Below, one piece after another: positions 50,401 through 63,220 of a stretch of DNA of 64,000 nt. A model generated the notes under the pieces. The model had not been told where the DNA came from. It did no database searches and saw nothing but the letters and a program-made list of their open reading frames with translations. Positions within the stretch are counted from its first letter, which is position 1; every line of letters begins with the position of its first letter. The position numbers and the translations under genes are program-made. The stretch comes from Hydractinia symbiolongicarpus (lineage: Eukaryota > Cnidaria > Hydrozoa > Anthoathecata > Hydractiniidae). Location of the stretch: assembly GCF_029227915.1 (NCBI RefSeq), contig NC_079887.1, positions 28,023,650-28,087,649 of the forward strand. The letters are read 5' to 3'.

Positions 50401-51232
50401 ACTCATTTCCCGAACGATTTTTTAAATTATTTTTTCACCAGTAAAACGCATGAGACTTGTAGTTTTCAAAAGTGTTTTCATTTTTGATGAGACGTTGAAT
50501 AAAAGAAGTTTAATCGCCGGCAAACGAAAACCCGCGATTTCCCGTAAATCCCGGGCTTGGCACGTATAGTCGAATGTATACAAAGAAAGTACCCTGTGAG
50601 TAAACTCATTTCCAGAACGATTTTTTAAATTATTTTTTCACCACTAAAGCCCATGAGACTTGTAGTTTTTAAAAATGTTTTCATTTTTGATGAGACGCTT
50701 AATGAAAGAGGTTTAATCGCCGACAAACGAAATCCCGCGTTTTCCCGTATATCCGGGGCTTGGCCCGTATAGTCGAATGTATACAAAGAAAGTACCCAGG
50801 GAGTAAACTCATTTCCCGAACGATTTTTTAAATTTTTTTTTCAAAACTAAAACGCATGAGACTTGTAGTTTTCAAAAATGTTTTCATTTTTGATGAGACG
50901 CTTAATGAAAGAGGTTTATTCGCCGAAAAACGAAAACCCACGATTTCCCGTAAATCCCGGGCTTGGCCCGTATAGTCGAATGTATACAAAGAAAGTACCC
51001 TGTGAGTAAACTCATTTCCAGAACGATTTTTTAAATTATTTTTTCACCACTAAAACGCATCAGACTTGTAGTTTTCAAAAATGTTTTCATTTTTGATGAG
51101 ACGCTGAATAAAAGAAGTTTAATCGCCGGCAAACGAAAACCCGCGATTTCCCGTAAATCCCGGCTTGGCCCGTACAGTCAAAATTAAAGAAAGAAAGTAC
51201 CCAGGGAGTAAACTCATTTCCCGAACGATTTT
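47179..51232 (+). repeat. 10-monomer (2,027 bp) tandem duplication, diverged
   Basis: Strings starting at about 47,179 and 49,206 share the same monomer order: TTTATGATGAG, TTTTTTAAAATATTTTTCACC, AAAACTAAAACGC, CATCAGAC and CCAGTAAAAC. Scattered substitutions separate them, for example GTATAGTTGAATG near 48,138 against GTATAGTCGAATG. It is older than the identical blocks on either side. Confidence 0.75.
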
Positions 51233-54200
51233 TTAAATTATTTTTTCACCAGTAAAACCCATGAGACTTGTAGTTTTCAAAAGTGTTTTCATTTTTGATG
51301 AGACGCTGAATAAAAGAAGTTTAATCGCCGGCAAACGAAAACCCGCGATTTCCCGTAAATCCCGGGCTTGGCACGTATAGTCGAATGTATACAAAGAAAG
51401 TACCCTGTGAGTAAACTCATTTCCAGAACGATTTTTTAAATTATTTTTTCACCACTAAAGCCCATGAGACTTGTAGTTTTTAAAAATGTTTTAATTTTTG
51501 ATGAGACGCTGAATAAAAGAAGTTTAATCGCCGGCAAACGAAAACCCGCGATTTCCGTAAATCCCGGCTTGGCCCGTATAGTCAAAAGTATACAAAGAAA
51601 GTACTCAGGGAGTAAACTCATTTCCCGAACGATTTTTTAAATTATTTTTTCACCACTAAAACGCATGAGACTTGTAGTTTTAAAAAATGTTTTCATTTTT
51701 TATGAGACGCTGAATAAAAGCAGTTTAATCGCCGGAAAACGAAAACCTGCGATTTCCCTAAATCCCGGACTCGGCCCGTATAGTCAAAAGTATACAAAGA
51801 AAGTACCCAGGGAGTAAACTCATTTCCAGAACGATTTTTTAAATTATATTTTCACCACTAAAACGCATAAGACTTGTATTTTTTAAAAATGTTTTGATTT
51901 TTGATGAGACGCTGAATAAAAGAAGTCTAATCGCCGGCAAACGAAAACCCGCGATTTCCCGTAAATCCCGGGCTTGGCCCGTATAGTCAAAAGTATACAA
52001 AGAAAGTACCCAGGGAGTAAACTCATTTCCCGAACGATTTTTTATATTATTTTTTTACCACTAAACGCATGAGACTTGTAGTTTTCAAAAATATTTTCAT
52101 ATTTGATGGGACGCTGAATAAAAGAAGTTTAATCGCCGGCAAACCAAAAACCGCGATTTCCCGTAAATCCCGGGCTTGGCCCGTATAGTCAAAAGTATAC
52201 AAAGAAAGTAACCAGGGAGTAAACTCATTTCCAGAACGATTTTTTAAATTATTTTTTCACCAGTAAAACGCATGAGACTTGTAGTTTTCAAAAGTGTTTT
52301 CATTTTTGATGAGACGCTGAATAAAAGAAGTTTAATCGCCGGCAAACGAAAACCCGCGATTTCCCGTAAATCCCGGGCTTGGCACGTATAGTCGAATGTA
52401 TACAAATAAAGTACCCTGTGAGTAAACTCATTTCCAGAACGATTTTTTAAATTATTTTTTCACCACTAATGCCCATGAGACTTGTAGTTTTTAAAAATGT
52501 TTTCATTTTTGATGAGACGCTTAATGAAAGAGGTTTAATCGCCGACAAACGAAATCCCGCGTTTTCCCGTATATCCGGGGCTTGGCCCGTATAGTCGAAT
52601 GTATACAAAGAAAGTACCCAGGGAGTAAACTCATTTCCCGAACGATTTTTTAAATTTTTTTTTCAAAACTAAAACGCATGAGACTTGTAGTTTTCAAAAA
52701 TGTTTTCATTTTTTATGAGACGCTTAATGAAAGAGGTTTAATCGCCGGAAAACGAAAACCCGCGATTCCCCGAAAATCCCGAGCTTGGCCCGTATAGTCG
52801 AATGTATACAGAGAAAGTACCCTGTGAGTAAACTCATTTCCAGAACGATTTTTTAAATTATTTTTTCACCACTAAAACGCATAAGACTTGTAGTTTTTAA
52901 AAATGTTTTCATTTTTGATGAGACGCTGAATAAAAGAAGTTTAATCGCTGGCAAACGAAAACCCGCGATTTCCCGTAAATCCCGGTTTGGCCCGTACAGT
53001 CAAAATTATACAAAGAAAGTACCCAGGGAGTAAACTCATTTCCCGAACGATTTTTTAAATTATTTTTTCACCAGTAAAACGCATGAGACTTGTAGTTTGC
53101 AAAAGTGTTTTCATTTTTGATGAGACGCTGAATAAAAGAAGTTTAATCGCCGGCAAACGAAAACCCGCGATTTCCCGTAAATCCCGGGCTTGGCACGTAT
53201 AGTCGAATGTATACAAAGAAAGTACCCTGTGAGTAAACTCATTTCCAGAACGATTTTTTAAATTATTTTTTCACCACTAAAGCCCATGAGACTTGTAGTT
53301 TTTAAAAATGTTTTCATTTTTGATGAGACGCTGAATAAAAGAAGTTTAATCGCCGGCAAACGAAAACCCGCGATTTCCCGTAAATCCCGGGCTTGGCACG
53401 TAAAGTCGAATGTATACAAAGAAAGTACCCTGTGAGTAAACTAATTTCCAGAACGATTTTTTAAATTATTTTTTCACCACTACAGCCCATGAGACTTGTA
53501 GTTTTTAAAAATGTTTTCATTTTTGATGAGACGCTTAATGAAAGAGGTTTAATCGCCGACAAACGAAATCCCGCGTTTTCCCGTATATCCGGGGCTTGGC
53601 CCGTATAGTCGAATGTATACAAAGAAAGTACCCAGGGAGTAAACTCATTTCCCGAACGATTTTTTAAATTTTTTTTTCAAAACTAAAACGCATGAGACTT
53701 GTAGTTTTCAAAAATGTTTTCATTTTTAATGAGACGCTTAATGAAAGAGGTTTAATCGCCGGAAAACGAAAACCCGCGATTTCCCGTAAATCCCGGGCTT
53801 GGCCCGTATAGTCGAATGTATACAAAGAAAGTACCCTGTGAGTAAACTCATTTCCAGAACGATTTTTTAAATTATTTTTTCACCACTAAAGCCCATGAGA
53901 CTTGTAGTTTTTAAAAATGTTTTCATTTTTGATGAGACGCTGAATAAAAGAAGTTTAATCGCCGGCAAACGAAAACCCGCGATTTCCCGTAAATCCCGGG
54001 TTTGGCACGTAAAGTCGAATGTATACAAAGAAAGTACCCTGTGAGTAAACTCATTTCCAGAACGATTTTTTAAATTATTTTTTCACCACTAAAGCCCATG
54101 AGACTTGTAGTTTTTAAAAATGTTTTCATTTTTGATGAGACGCTGAATAAAAGAAGTTTAATCGCCGGCAAACGAAAACCCGCGATTTCCCGTAAACCCC

Positions 54201-55798
54201 GGGCTTGGCACGTAAAGTCGAATGTATACAAAGAAAGTACCCTGTGAGTAAACTCATTTTCAGAACGATTTTTTAAATTATTTTTTCACCACTAAAACGC
54301 ATGAGAATTTTAGTTTTCAAAAATGTTTTCATTTTTGATGAGACGCTGAATAAAACCAGTTTAATCGCCGGCAAACGAAAACCTGCGATTTCCCTAAATC
54401 CCAGACTCGGCCCGCATAGTCAAAAGTATACAAAGAAAGTACCCAGGGAGTAAACTCATTTCCCGAACGATTTTTTAAATTATTTTTTCACCACTAAAAC
54501 GCATAAGACTTGCAGTTTTTAAAAATGTTTTCACTTTTGATGAGACGCTGAATAAAAGAAGTTTAATCGCCGGCAAACGAAAATCCGCGATTTCCCGTAA
54601 ATCCCGGACTCGGCCCGTATAGTCAAAAGTATACAAAGAAAGTACCCAGGGAGTAAACTCATTTCCCGAACGATTTTTTAAATTATTTTTCACCACTGAA
54701 ACGCATGAGACTTGTAGTTTTCAAAAATGTTTTCATTTTTGATGAGACGCTTAATGAAAGAGGTTTTATCGCCGGCAAACGAAATCCCGCGTTTTCCCGT
54801 ATATCCGGGGCTTGGCCCGTATAAACGAATGTATACAAAGAAAGTACCCAGGGAGTAAACTCATTTCCCGAACGATTTTTTAAATTTTTTTTTCAAAACT
54901 AAAACGCATGAGACTTGTAGTTTTCAAAAATGTTTTCATTTTTGATGAGACGCTTAATGAAAGAGGTTTAATCGCCGGAAAACGAAAACCCGCGATTTCC
55001 CGTAAATCCCGGGCTTGGCCCGTATAGTCGAATGTATACAAAGAAAGTACCCTGTGAGTAAACTCATTTCCAGAACGATTTTTTAAATTATTTTTTCACC
55101 ACTAAAACGCATCAGACTTGTAGTTTTCAAAAATGTTTTCATTTTTGATGAGACGCTGAATAAAAGAAGTTTAATCGCCGGCAAACGAAAACCCGCGATT
55201 TCCCGTAAATCCCGGCTTGGCCCGTATAGTCAAAAGTATACAAAGAAAGTACCCAGGGAGTAAACTCATTTCCCGAACGATTTTTTAAATTATTTTTTCA
55301 CCAGTAAAACGCATGAGACTTGTAGTTTTCAAAAGTGTTTTCATTTTTGATGAGACGCTGAATAAAAGAAGTTTAATCGCCGGCAAACGAAAACCTGCGA
55401 TTTCCCTAAATCCCGGACTCAGCCCGTATAGTCAAAAGTATACAAAGAAAGTACCCAGGGAGTAAACTCATTTCCAGAACGATTTTTTAAATTATATTTT
55501 CACCACTAAAACGCATAAGACTTGTATTTTTTAAAAATGTTTTCATTTTTGATGAGACGCTGAATAAAAGAAGTCTAATCGCCGGCAAACGAAAACCCGC
55601 GATTTCCCGTAAATCCCGGGCTTGGCCCGCATAGTCAAAAGTATACAAAGAAAGTACCCAGGGAGTAAACTCATTTCCCGAACGATTTTTTATATTATTT
55701 TTTTACCACTAAACGCATGAGACTTGTAGTTTTCAAAAATATTTTCATATTTGATGGGACGCTGAATAAAAGAAGTTTAATCGCCGGCAAACCAAAAA
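51232..55798 (+). repeat. CCAGTAAAAC/AAAAGTGTTTT-rich satellite
   Basis: Monomers with CCAGTAAAACGCATGAG and TTCAAAAGTG occur near 51,250, 52,260, 53,070 and 55,300. They alternate with GCCCATGAG, AAAACTAAAACGC and CATCAGAC types. TATATTATT monomers at about 52,030 and 55,675 lie 3,645 bp (18 monomers) apart in similar settings. Near 51,178 the copy reads GTACAGTCAAAATTAAAG, losing GTATAC. Nothing but satellite is seen. Confidence 0.7.
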
Positions 55799-57854
55799 CC
55801 GCGATTTCCCGTAAATCCCGGGCTTGGCCCGTATAGTCAAAAGTATACAAAGAAAGTACCCAGGGAGTAAACTCATTTCCAGAACGATTTTTTAAATTAT
55901 TTTTTCACCAGTAAAACGCATGAGACTTGTAGTTTTCAAAAGTGTTTTCATTTTTGATGAGACGCTGAATAAAAGAAGTTTAATCGCCGGCAAACGAAAA
56001 CCCGCGATTTCCCGTTAATCCCGGGCTTGGCACGTATAGTCGAATGTATACAAAGAAAGTACCCTGTGAGTAAACTCATTTCCAGAACGATTTTTTAAAT
56101 TATTTTTTCACCACTAAAGCCCATGAGACTTGTAGTTTTTAAAAATGTTTTCATTTTTGATGAGACGCTTAATGAAAGAGGTTTAATCGCCGACAAACGA
56201 AATCCCGCGTTTTCCCGTATATCCGGGGCTTGGCCCGTATAGTCGAATGTATACAAAGAAAGTACCCAGGGAGTAAACTCATTTCCCGAACGATTTTTTA
56301 AATTTTTTTTTCAAAACTAAAACGCATGAGGCTTGTAGTTTTCCAAAATGTTTTCATTTTTGATGAGACGCTTAATGAAAGAGGTTTAATCGCCGGAAAA
56401 CGAAAACCGCGACTTCCCGTAAATCCCGGGCTTGGCCCGTATAGTCGAATGTATACAAAGAAAGTACCCTGTGAGTAAACTCATTTCCAGAACGATTTTT
56501 TAAATTATTTTTTCACCACTAAAACGCATCAGACTTGTAGTTTTCAAAAATGTTTTCATTTTTGATGAGACGCTGAATAAAAGAAGTTTAATCGCTGGCA
56601 AACGAAAACCCGCGATTTCCCGTAAATCCCGGTTTGGCCCGTACAGTCAAAATTATACAAAGAAAGTACCCAGGGAGTAAACTCATTTGCCGAACGATTT
56701 TTTAAATTATTTTTTCACCAGTAAAACGTATGAGACTTGTAGTTTTCAAAAGTGTTTTCATTTTTGATGAGACGCTGAATAAAAGAAGTTTAATCGCCGG
56801 CAAACGAAAACCCGCGATTTCCCGTAAATCCCGGGCTTGGCCCGTATAGTCAAAAGTATACAAAGAAAGTACCCAGGGAGTAAACTCATTTCCAGAACGA
56901 TTTTTTAAATTATTTTTTCACCAGTAAAACGCATGAGACTTGTAGTTTTCAAAAGTGTTTTCATTTTTGATGAGACGCTGAATAAAAGAAGTTTAATCGC
57001 CGGCAAACGAAAACCCGCGATTTCCCGTTAATCCCGGGCTTGGCACGTATAGTCGAATGTATACAAAGAAAGTACCCTGTGAGTAAACTCATTTCCAGAA
57101 CGATTTTTTAAATTATTTTTTCACCACTAAAGCCCATGAGACTTGTAGTTTTTAAAAATGTTTTCATTTTTGATGAGACGCTTAATGAAAGAGGTTTAAT
57201 CGCCGACAAACGAAATCCCGCGTTTTCCCGTATATCCGGGGCTTGGCCCGTATAGTCGAATGTATACAAAGAAAGTACCCAGGGAGTAAACTCATTTCCC
57301 GAACGATTTTTTAAATTTTTTTTTCAAAACTAAAACGCATGAGGCTTGTAGTTTTCCAAAATGTTTTCATTTTTGATGAGACGCTTAATGAAAGAGGTTT
57401 AATCGCCGGAAAACGAAAACCGCGACTTCCCGTAAATCCCGGGCTTGGCCCGTATAGTCGAATGTATACAAAGAAAGTACCCTGTGAGTAAACTCATTTC
57501 CAGAACGATTTTTTAAATTATTTTTTCACCACTAAAACGCATCAGACTTGTAGTTTTCAAAAATGTTTTCATTTTTGATGAGACGCTGAATAAAAGAAGT
57601 TTAATCGCTGGCAAACGAAAACCCGCGATTTCCCGTAAATCCCGGTTTGGCCCGTACAGTCAAAATTATACAAAGAAAGTACCCAGGGAGTAAACTCATT
57701 TGCCGAACGATTTTTTAAATTATTTTTTCACCAGTAAAACGTATGAGACTTGTAGTTTTCAAAAGTGTTTTCATTTTTGATGAGACGCTGAATAAAAGAA
57801 GTTTAATCGCCGGCAAACGAAAACCCGCGATTTCCCGTAAATCCCGGGCTTGGC
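55799..57854 (+). repeat. 5-monomer (1,013 bp) tandem duplication, identical by eye
   Basis: Bases 55,799-56,841 match 56,812-57,854 over 1,043 bp without a visible difference. Shared rare variants are CCCGTTAATCCCGGG, GAGGCTTGTAG with TTCCAAAATG, AACCGCGACTTCCC, ATCGCTGGC and GTACAGTCAAAATTATAC. Sharing so many private changes shows that it is a very recent copy. Confidence 0.87.
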
Positions 57855-58353
57855 ACGTATAGTCGAATGTATACAAAGAAAGTACCCTGTGAGTAAACTC
57901 ATTTCCAGAACGATTTTTTAAATTATTTTTTCACCACTAAAGCCCATGAGACTTGTAGTTTTTAAAAATGTTTTCATTTTTGATGAGACGCTGAATAAAA
58001 GAAGTTTAATCGCCGGCAAACGAAAACCCGCGATTTCCCGTAAATCCCGGGCTTGGCACGTAAAGTCGAATGTATACAAAGAAAGTACCCTGTGAGTAAA
58101 CTCATTTCCAGAACGATTTTTTAAATTATTTTTTCACCACTAAAACGCATGAGAATTTTAGTTTTCAAAAATGTTTTCATTTTTGATGAGACGCTGAATA
58201 AAACCAGTTTAATCGCCGGCAAACGAAAACCTGGGATTTCCCTAAATCCCAGACTCGGCCCGCATAGTCAAAAGTATACAAAGAAAGTACCCAGGGAGTA
58301 AACTCATTTCAAGAACGATTTTTTAAATTATTTTTTCACCACTAAAACGCATA

Positions 58354-61300
58354 AGACTTGCAGTTTTTAAAAATGTTTTCACTTTTGATGAGACGCTGAA
58401 TAAAAGAAGTTTAATCGCCGGCAAACGAAAATCCGCGATTTCCCGTAAATCCCGGACTCGGCCCGTATAGTCAAAAGTATACAAAGAAAGTACCCAGGGA
58501 GTAAACTCATTTCCCGAACGATTTTTTAAATTATTTTTTCACCACTAAAGCCCATGAGACTTGTAGTTTTTAAAAATGTTTTCATTTTTGATGAGACGCT
58601 TAATGAAAGAGGTTTAATCGCCGACAAACGAAATCCCGCGTTTTCCCGTATATCCGGGGCTTGGCCCGTATAGTCGAATGTATACAAAGAAAGTACCCAG
58701 GGAGTAAACTCATTTCCCGAACGATTTTTTAAATTTTTTTTTCAAAACTAAAACGCATGAGACTTGTTGTTTTCAAAAAAGTTTTCATTTTTGATGAGAC
58801 GCTTAATGAAAGAGGTTTAATCGCCGGAAAACGAAAACCCGCGATTTCCCGTAAATCCCGGGCTTGGCCCGTATAGTCGAATGTATACAAAGAAAGTACC
58901 CTGTGAGTAAACTCATTTCCAGAACGATTTTTTAAATTATTTTTTCACCACTAAAACGCATCAGACTTGTAGTTTTCAAAAATGTTTTCATTTTTGATGA
59001 GACGTTGAATAAAAGAAGTTTAATCGCCAGCAAACGAAAACCCGCGATTTCCCGTAAATCTCGGCTTGGCCAGTACAGTCAAAATTAAACAAAGAAAGTA
59101 CCCAGGGAGTAAACTCATTTCCCGAACGATTTTTTAAATTATTTTTTCACCAGTAAAACGCATGAGACTTGTAGTTTTCAAAAGTGTTTTCATTTTTGAT
59201 GAGACGCTGAATAAAAGAAGTTTAATCGCCGGCAAACGAAAACCCGCGATTTCCCGTAAATCCCGGGCTTGGCACGTATAGTCGAATGTATACAAAAAAA
59301 TACCCTGTGAGTAAACTCATTTCCAGAACGATTTTTTAAATTATTTTTTCACCACTAAAGCCCATGAGACTTGTAGTTTTTAAAAATGTTTTCATTTTTG
59401 ATGAGACGCTGAATAAAAGAAGTTTAATCGCCAGCAAACGAAAACCCGCGATTTCCCGTAAATCCCGGGCTTGGCACGTATAGTCGAATGTATACAAAAA
59501 AATACCCTGTGAGTAAACTCATTTCCAGAACGATTTTTTAAATTATTTTTTCACCACTAAAGCCCATGAGACTTGTAGTTTTTAAAAATGTTTTCATTTT
59601 TGATGAGACGCTGAATAAAAGAAGTTTAATCGCCGGCAAACGAAAACCCGCGATTTCCCGTAAATCCCGGGCTTGGCACGTATAGTCGAATGTATACAAA
59701 GAAAGTACCCTGTGAGTTAACTCATTTCCAGAACGATTTTTTAAATTATTTTTTCACCACTAAAGCCCATGAGACTGGTAGTTTTTAAAAATGTTTTAAT
59801 TTTTGATGAGACGCTGAATAAAAGAAGTTTAATCGCCGGCAAACGAAAACCCGCGATTTCCGTAAATCCCGGCTTGGCCCGTATAGTCAAAAGTATACAA
59901 AGAAAGTACCCAGGGAGTAAACTCATTTCCCGAACGATTTTTTATTTTATTTTTTTACCACTAAACGCATGAGACTTGTAGTTTTCAAAAATATTTTCAT
60001 ATTTGATGGGACGCTGAATAAAAGAAGTTTAATCGCCGGCAAACCAAAAACCGCGATCTCCCGTAAATCCCGGGCTTGGCCCGTATAGTCAAAAGTATAC
60101 AAAGAAAGTACCCAGGGAGTAAACTCATTTCCAGAACGATTTTTTAAATTATTTTTTCACCAGTAAAACGCATGAGACTTGTAGTTTTCAAAAGTGTTTT
60201 CATTTTTGATGAGACGCTGAATAAAAGAAGTTTAATCGCCGGCAAACGAAAACCCGCGATTTCCCGTAAATCCCGGGCTTGGCACGTATAGTCGAATGTA
60301 TACAAAGAAAGTACCCTGTGAGTAAACTCATTTCCCGAACGATTTTTTAAATTATTTTTTCACCACTAAAGCCCATGAGACTTGTAGTTTTTAAAAATGT
60401 TTTCATTTTTGATGAGACGCTTAATGAAAGAGGTTTAATCGCCGACAAACGAAATCCCGCGTTTTCCCGTATATCCGGGGCTTGGCCCGTATAGTCGAAT
60501 GTATACAAAGAAAGTACCCAGGGAGTAAACTCATTTCCCGAACGATTTTTTAAATTATTTTTTCACCACTAAAACGCATCAGACTTGTAGTTTTCAAAAA
60601 TGTTTTCATTTTTGATGAGACGCTGAATAAAAGAAGTTTAATCGCCGGCAAACCAAAAACCGCGATTTCCCGTAAATCCCGGGCTTGGCCCGTATAGTCA
60701 AAAGTATACAAAGAAAGTACCCAGGGAGTAAACTCATTTCCAGAACGATTTTTTAAATTATTTTTTCACCAGTAAAACGCATGAGACTTGCAGTTTTTAA
60801 AAATGTTTTCACTTTTGATGAGACGCTGAATAAAAGAAGTTTAATCGCCGGCAAACGAAAATCCGCGATTTCCCGTAAATCCCGGACTCGGCCCGTATAG
60901 TCAAAAGTATACAAAGAAAGTACCCAGGGAGTAAACTCATTTCCCGAACGATTTTTTAAATTATTTTTTCACCACTAAAGCCCATGAGACTTGTAGTTTT
61001 TAAAAATGTTTTCATTTTTGATGAGACGCTTAATGAAAGAGGTTTAATCGCCGACAAACGAAATCCCGCGTTTTCCCGTATATCCGGGGCTTGGCCCGTA
61101 TAGTCGAATGTATACAAAGAAAGTACCCAGGGAGTAAACTCATTTCCCGAACGATTTTTTAAATTTTTTTTTCAAAACTAAAACGCATGAGACTTGTTGT
61201 TTTCAAAAAAGTTTTCATTTTTGATGAGACGCTTAATGAAAGAGGTTTAATCGCCGGAAAACGAAAACCCGCGATTTCCCGTAAATCCCGGGCTTGGCCC

Positions 61301-63220
61301 GTATAGTCGAATGTATACAAAGAAAGTACCCTGTGAGTAAACTCATTTCCAGAACGATTTTTTAAATTATTTTTTCACCACTAAAACGCATCAGACTTGT
61401 AGTTTTCAAAAATGTTTTCATTTTTGATGAGACGTTGAATAAAAGAAGTTTAATCGCCAGCAAACGAAAACCCGCGATTTCCCGTAAATCTCGGCTTGGC
61501 CAGTACAGTCAAAATTAAACAAAGAAAGTACCCAGGGAGTAAACTCATTTCCCGAACGATTTTTTAAATTATTTTTTCACCAGTAAAACGCATGAGACTT
61601 GTAGTTTTCAAAAGTGTTTTCATTTTTGATGAGACGCTGAATAAAAGAAGTTTAATCGCCGGCAAACGAAAACCCGCGATTTCCCGTAAATCCCGGGCTT
61701 GGCACGTATAGTCGAATGTATACAAAAAAATACCCTGTGAGTAAACTCATTTCCAGAACGATTTTTTAAATTATTTTTTCACCACTAAAGCCCATGAGAC
61801 TTGTAGTTTTTAAAAATGTTTTCATTTTTGATGAGACGCTGAATAAAAGAAGTTTAATCGCCAGCAAACGAAAACCCGCGATTTCCCGTAAATCCCGGGC
61901 TTGGCACGTATAGTCGAATGTATACAAAAAAATACCCTGTGAGTAAACTCATTTCCAGAACGATTTTTTAAATTATTTTTTCACCACTAAAGCCCATGAG
62001 ACTTGTAGTTTTTAAAAATGTTTTCATTTTTGATGAGACGCTGAATAAAAGAAGTTTAATCGCCGGCAAACGAAAACCCGCGATTTCCCGTAAATCCCGG
62101 GCTTGGCACGTATAGTCGAATGTATACAAAGAAAGTACCCTGTGAGTTAACTCATTTCCAGAACGATTTTTTAAATTATTTTTTCACCACTAAAGCCCAT
62201 GAGACTGGTAGTTTTTAAAAATGTTTTAATTTTTGATGAGACGCTGAATAAAAGAAGTTTAATCGCCGGCAAACGAAAACCCGCGATTTCCGTAAATCCC
62301 GGCTTGGCCCGTATAGTCAAAAGTATACAAAGAAAGTACCCAGGGAGTAAACTCATTTCCCGAACGATTTTTTATTTTATTTTTTTACCACTAAACGCAT
62401 GAGACTTGTAGTTTTCAAAAATATTTTCATATTTGATGGGACGCTGAATAAAAGAAGTTTAATCGCCGGCAAACCAAAAACCGCGATTTCCCGTAAATCC
62501 CGGGCTTGGCCCGTATAGTCAAAAGTATACAAAGAAAGTACCCAGGGAGTAAACTCATTTCCAGAACGATTTTTTAAATTATTTTTTCACCAGTAAAACG
62601 CATGAGACTTGTAGTTTTCAAAAGTGTTTTCATTTTTGATGAGACGCTGAATAAAAGAAGTTTAATCGCCGGCAAACGAAAACCCGCGATTTCCCGTAAA
62701 TCCCGGGCTTGGCACGTATAGTCGAATGTATACAAAGAAAGTACCCTGTGAGTAAACTCATTTCCCGAACGATTTTTTAAATTATTTTTTCACCACTAAA
62801 GCCCATGAGACTTGTAGTTTTTAAAAATGTTTTCATTTTTGATGAGACGCTTAATGAAAGAGGTTTAATCGCCGACAAACGAAATCCCGCGTTTTCCCGT
62901 ATATCCGGGGCTTGGCCCGTATAGTCGAATGTATACAAAGAAAGTACCCAGGGAGTAAACTCATTTCCCGAACGATTTTTTAAATTATTTTTTCACCACT
63001 AAAACGCATCAGACTTGTAGTTTTCAAAAATGTTTTCATTTTTGATGAGACGCTGAATAAAAGAAGTTTAATCGCCGGCAAACCAAAAACCGCGATTTCC
63101 CGTAAATCCCGGGCTTGGCCCGTATAGTCAAAAGTATACAAAGAAAGTACCCAGGGAGTAAACTCATTTCCAGAACGATTTTTTAAATTATTTTTTCACC
63201 AGTAAAACGCATGAGACTTG
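58354..63220 (+). repeat. 12-monomer (2,430 bp) tandem duplication, near-identical
   Basis: Bases 58,354-60,790 match 60,784-63,220 over 2,437 bp. The one difference I found is C at 60,058 against T at 62,488. Shared rare variants include GACTTGTTGTTTTC with CAAAAAAG, CCAGTACAGTCAAAATTAAAC, ACAAAAAAATACCC, GAGTTAACTC and GAGACTGGTAG. It is the longest near-perfect tandem copy in the window. Confidence 0.87.
59284..59520 (+). repeat. Adjacent monomer copy with ACAAAAAAATACCC variant
   Basis: The variant ACAAAAAAATACCCTGTGAG, which lacks the usual AAAGAAAGT, occurs in two consecutive monomers near 59,294 and 59,491. The same pair recurs at about 61,724 and 61,921 through the 2,430 bp duplication. 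A single-monomer duplication therefore preceded the large one. Confidence 0.7.

Noticed and set aside
1296-62356. Dozens of minus-strand reading frames of 61-121 codons with near-identical products
   Set aside because: All are the same monomer translated in one frame. Their copies agree because the DNA is duplicated, not because of coding constraint. The 203 bp period breaks frame at each monomer, start and stop positions follow the repeat, and no known domain is recognisable.
15285-62402. Plus-strand frames of 65-71 codons (for example 15,285-15,500, 44,979-45,176 and 59,769-59,972)
   Set aside because: They overlap the minus-strand frames, exist only where a substitution removed a stop from the monomer, and have no independent support.
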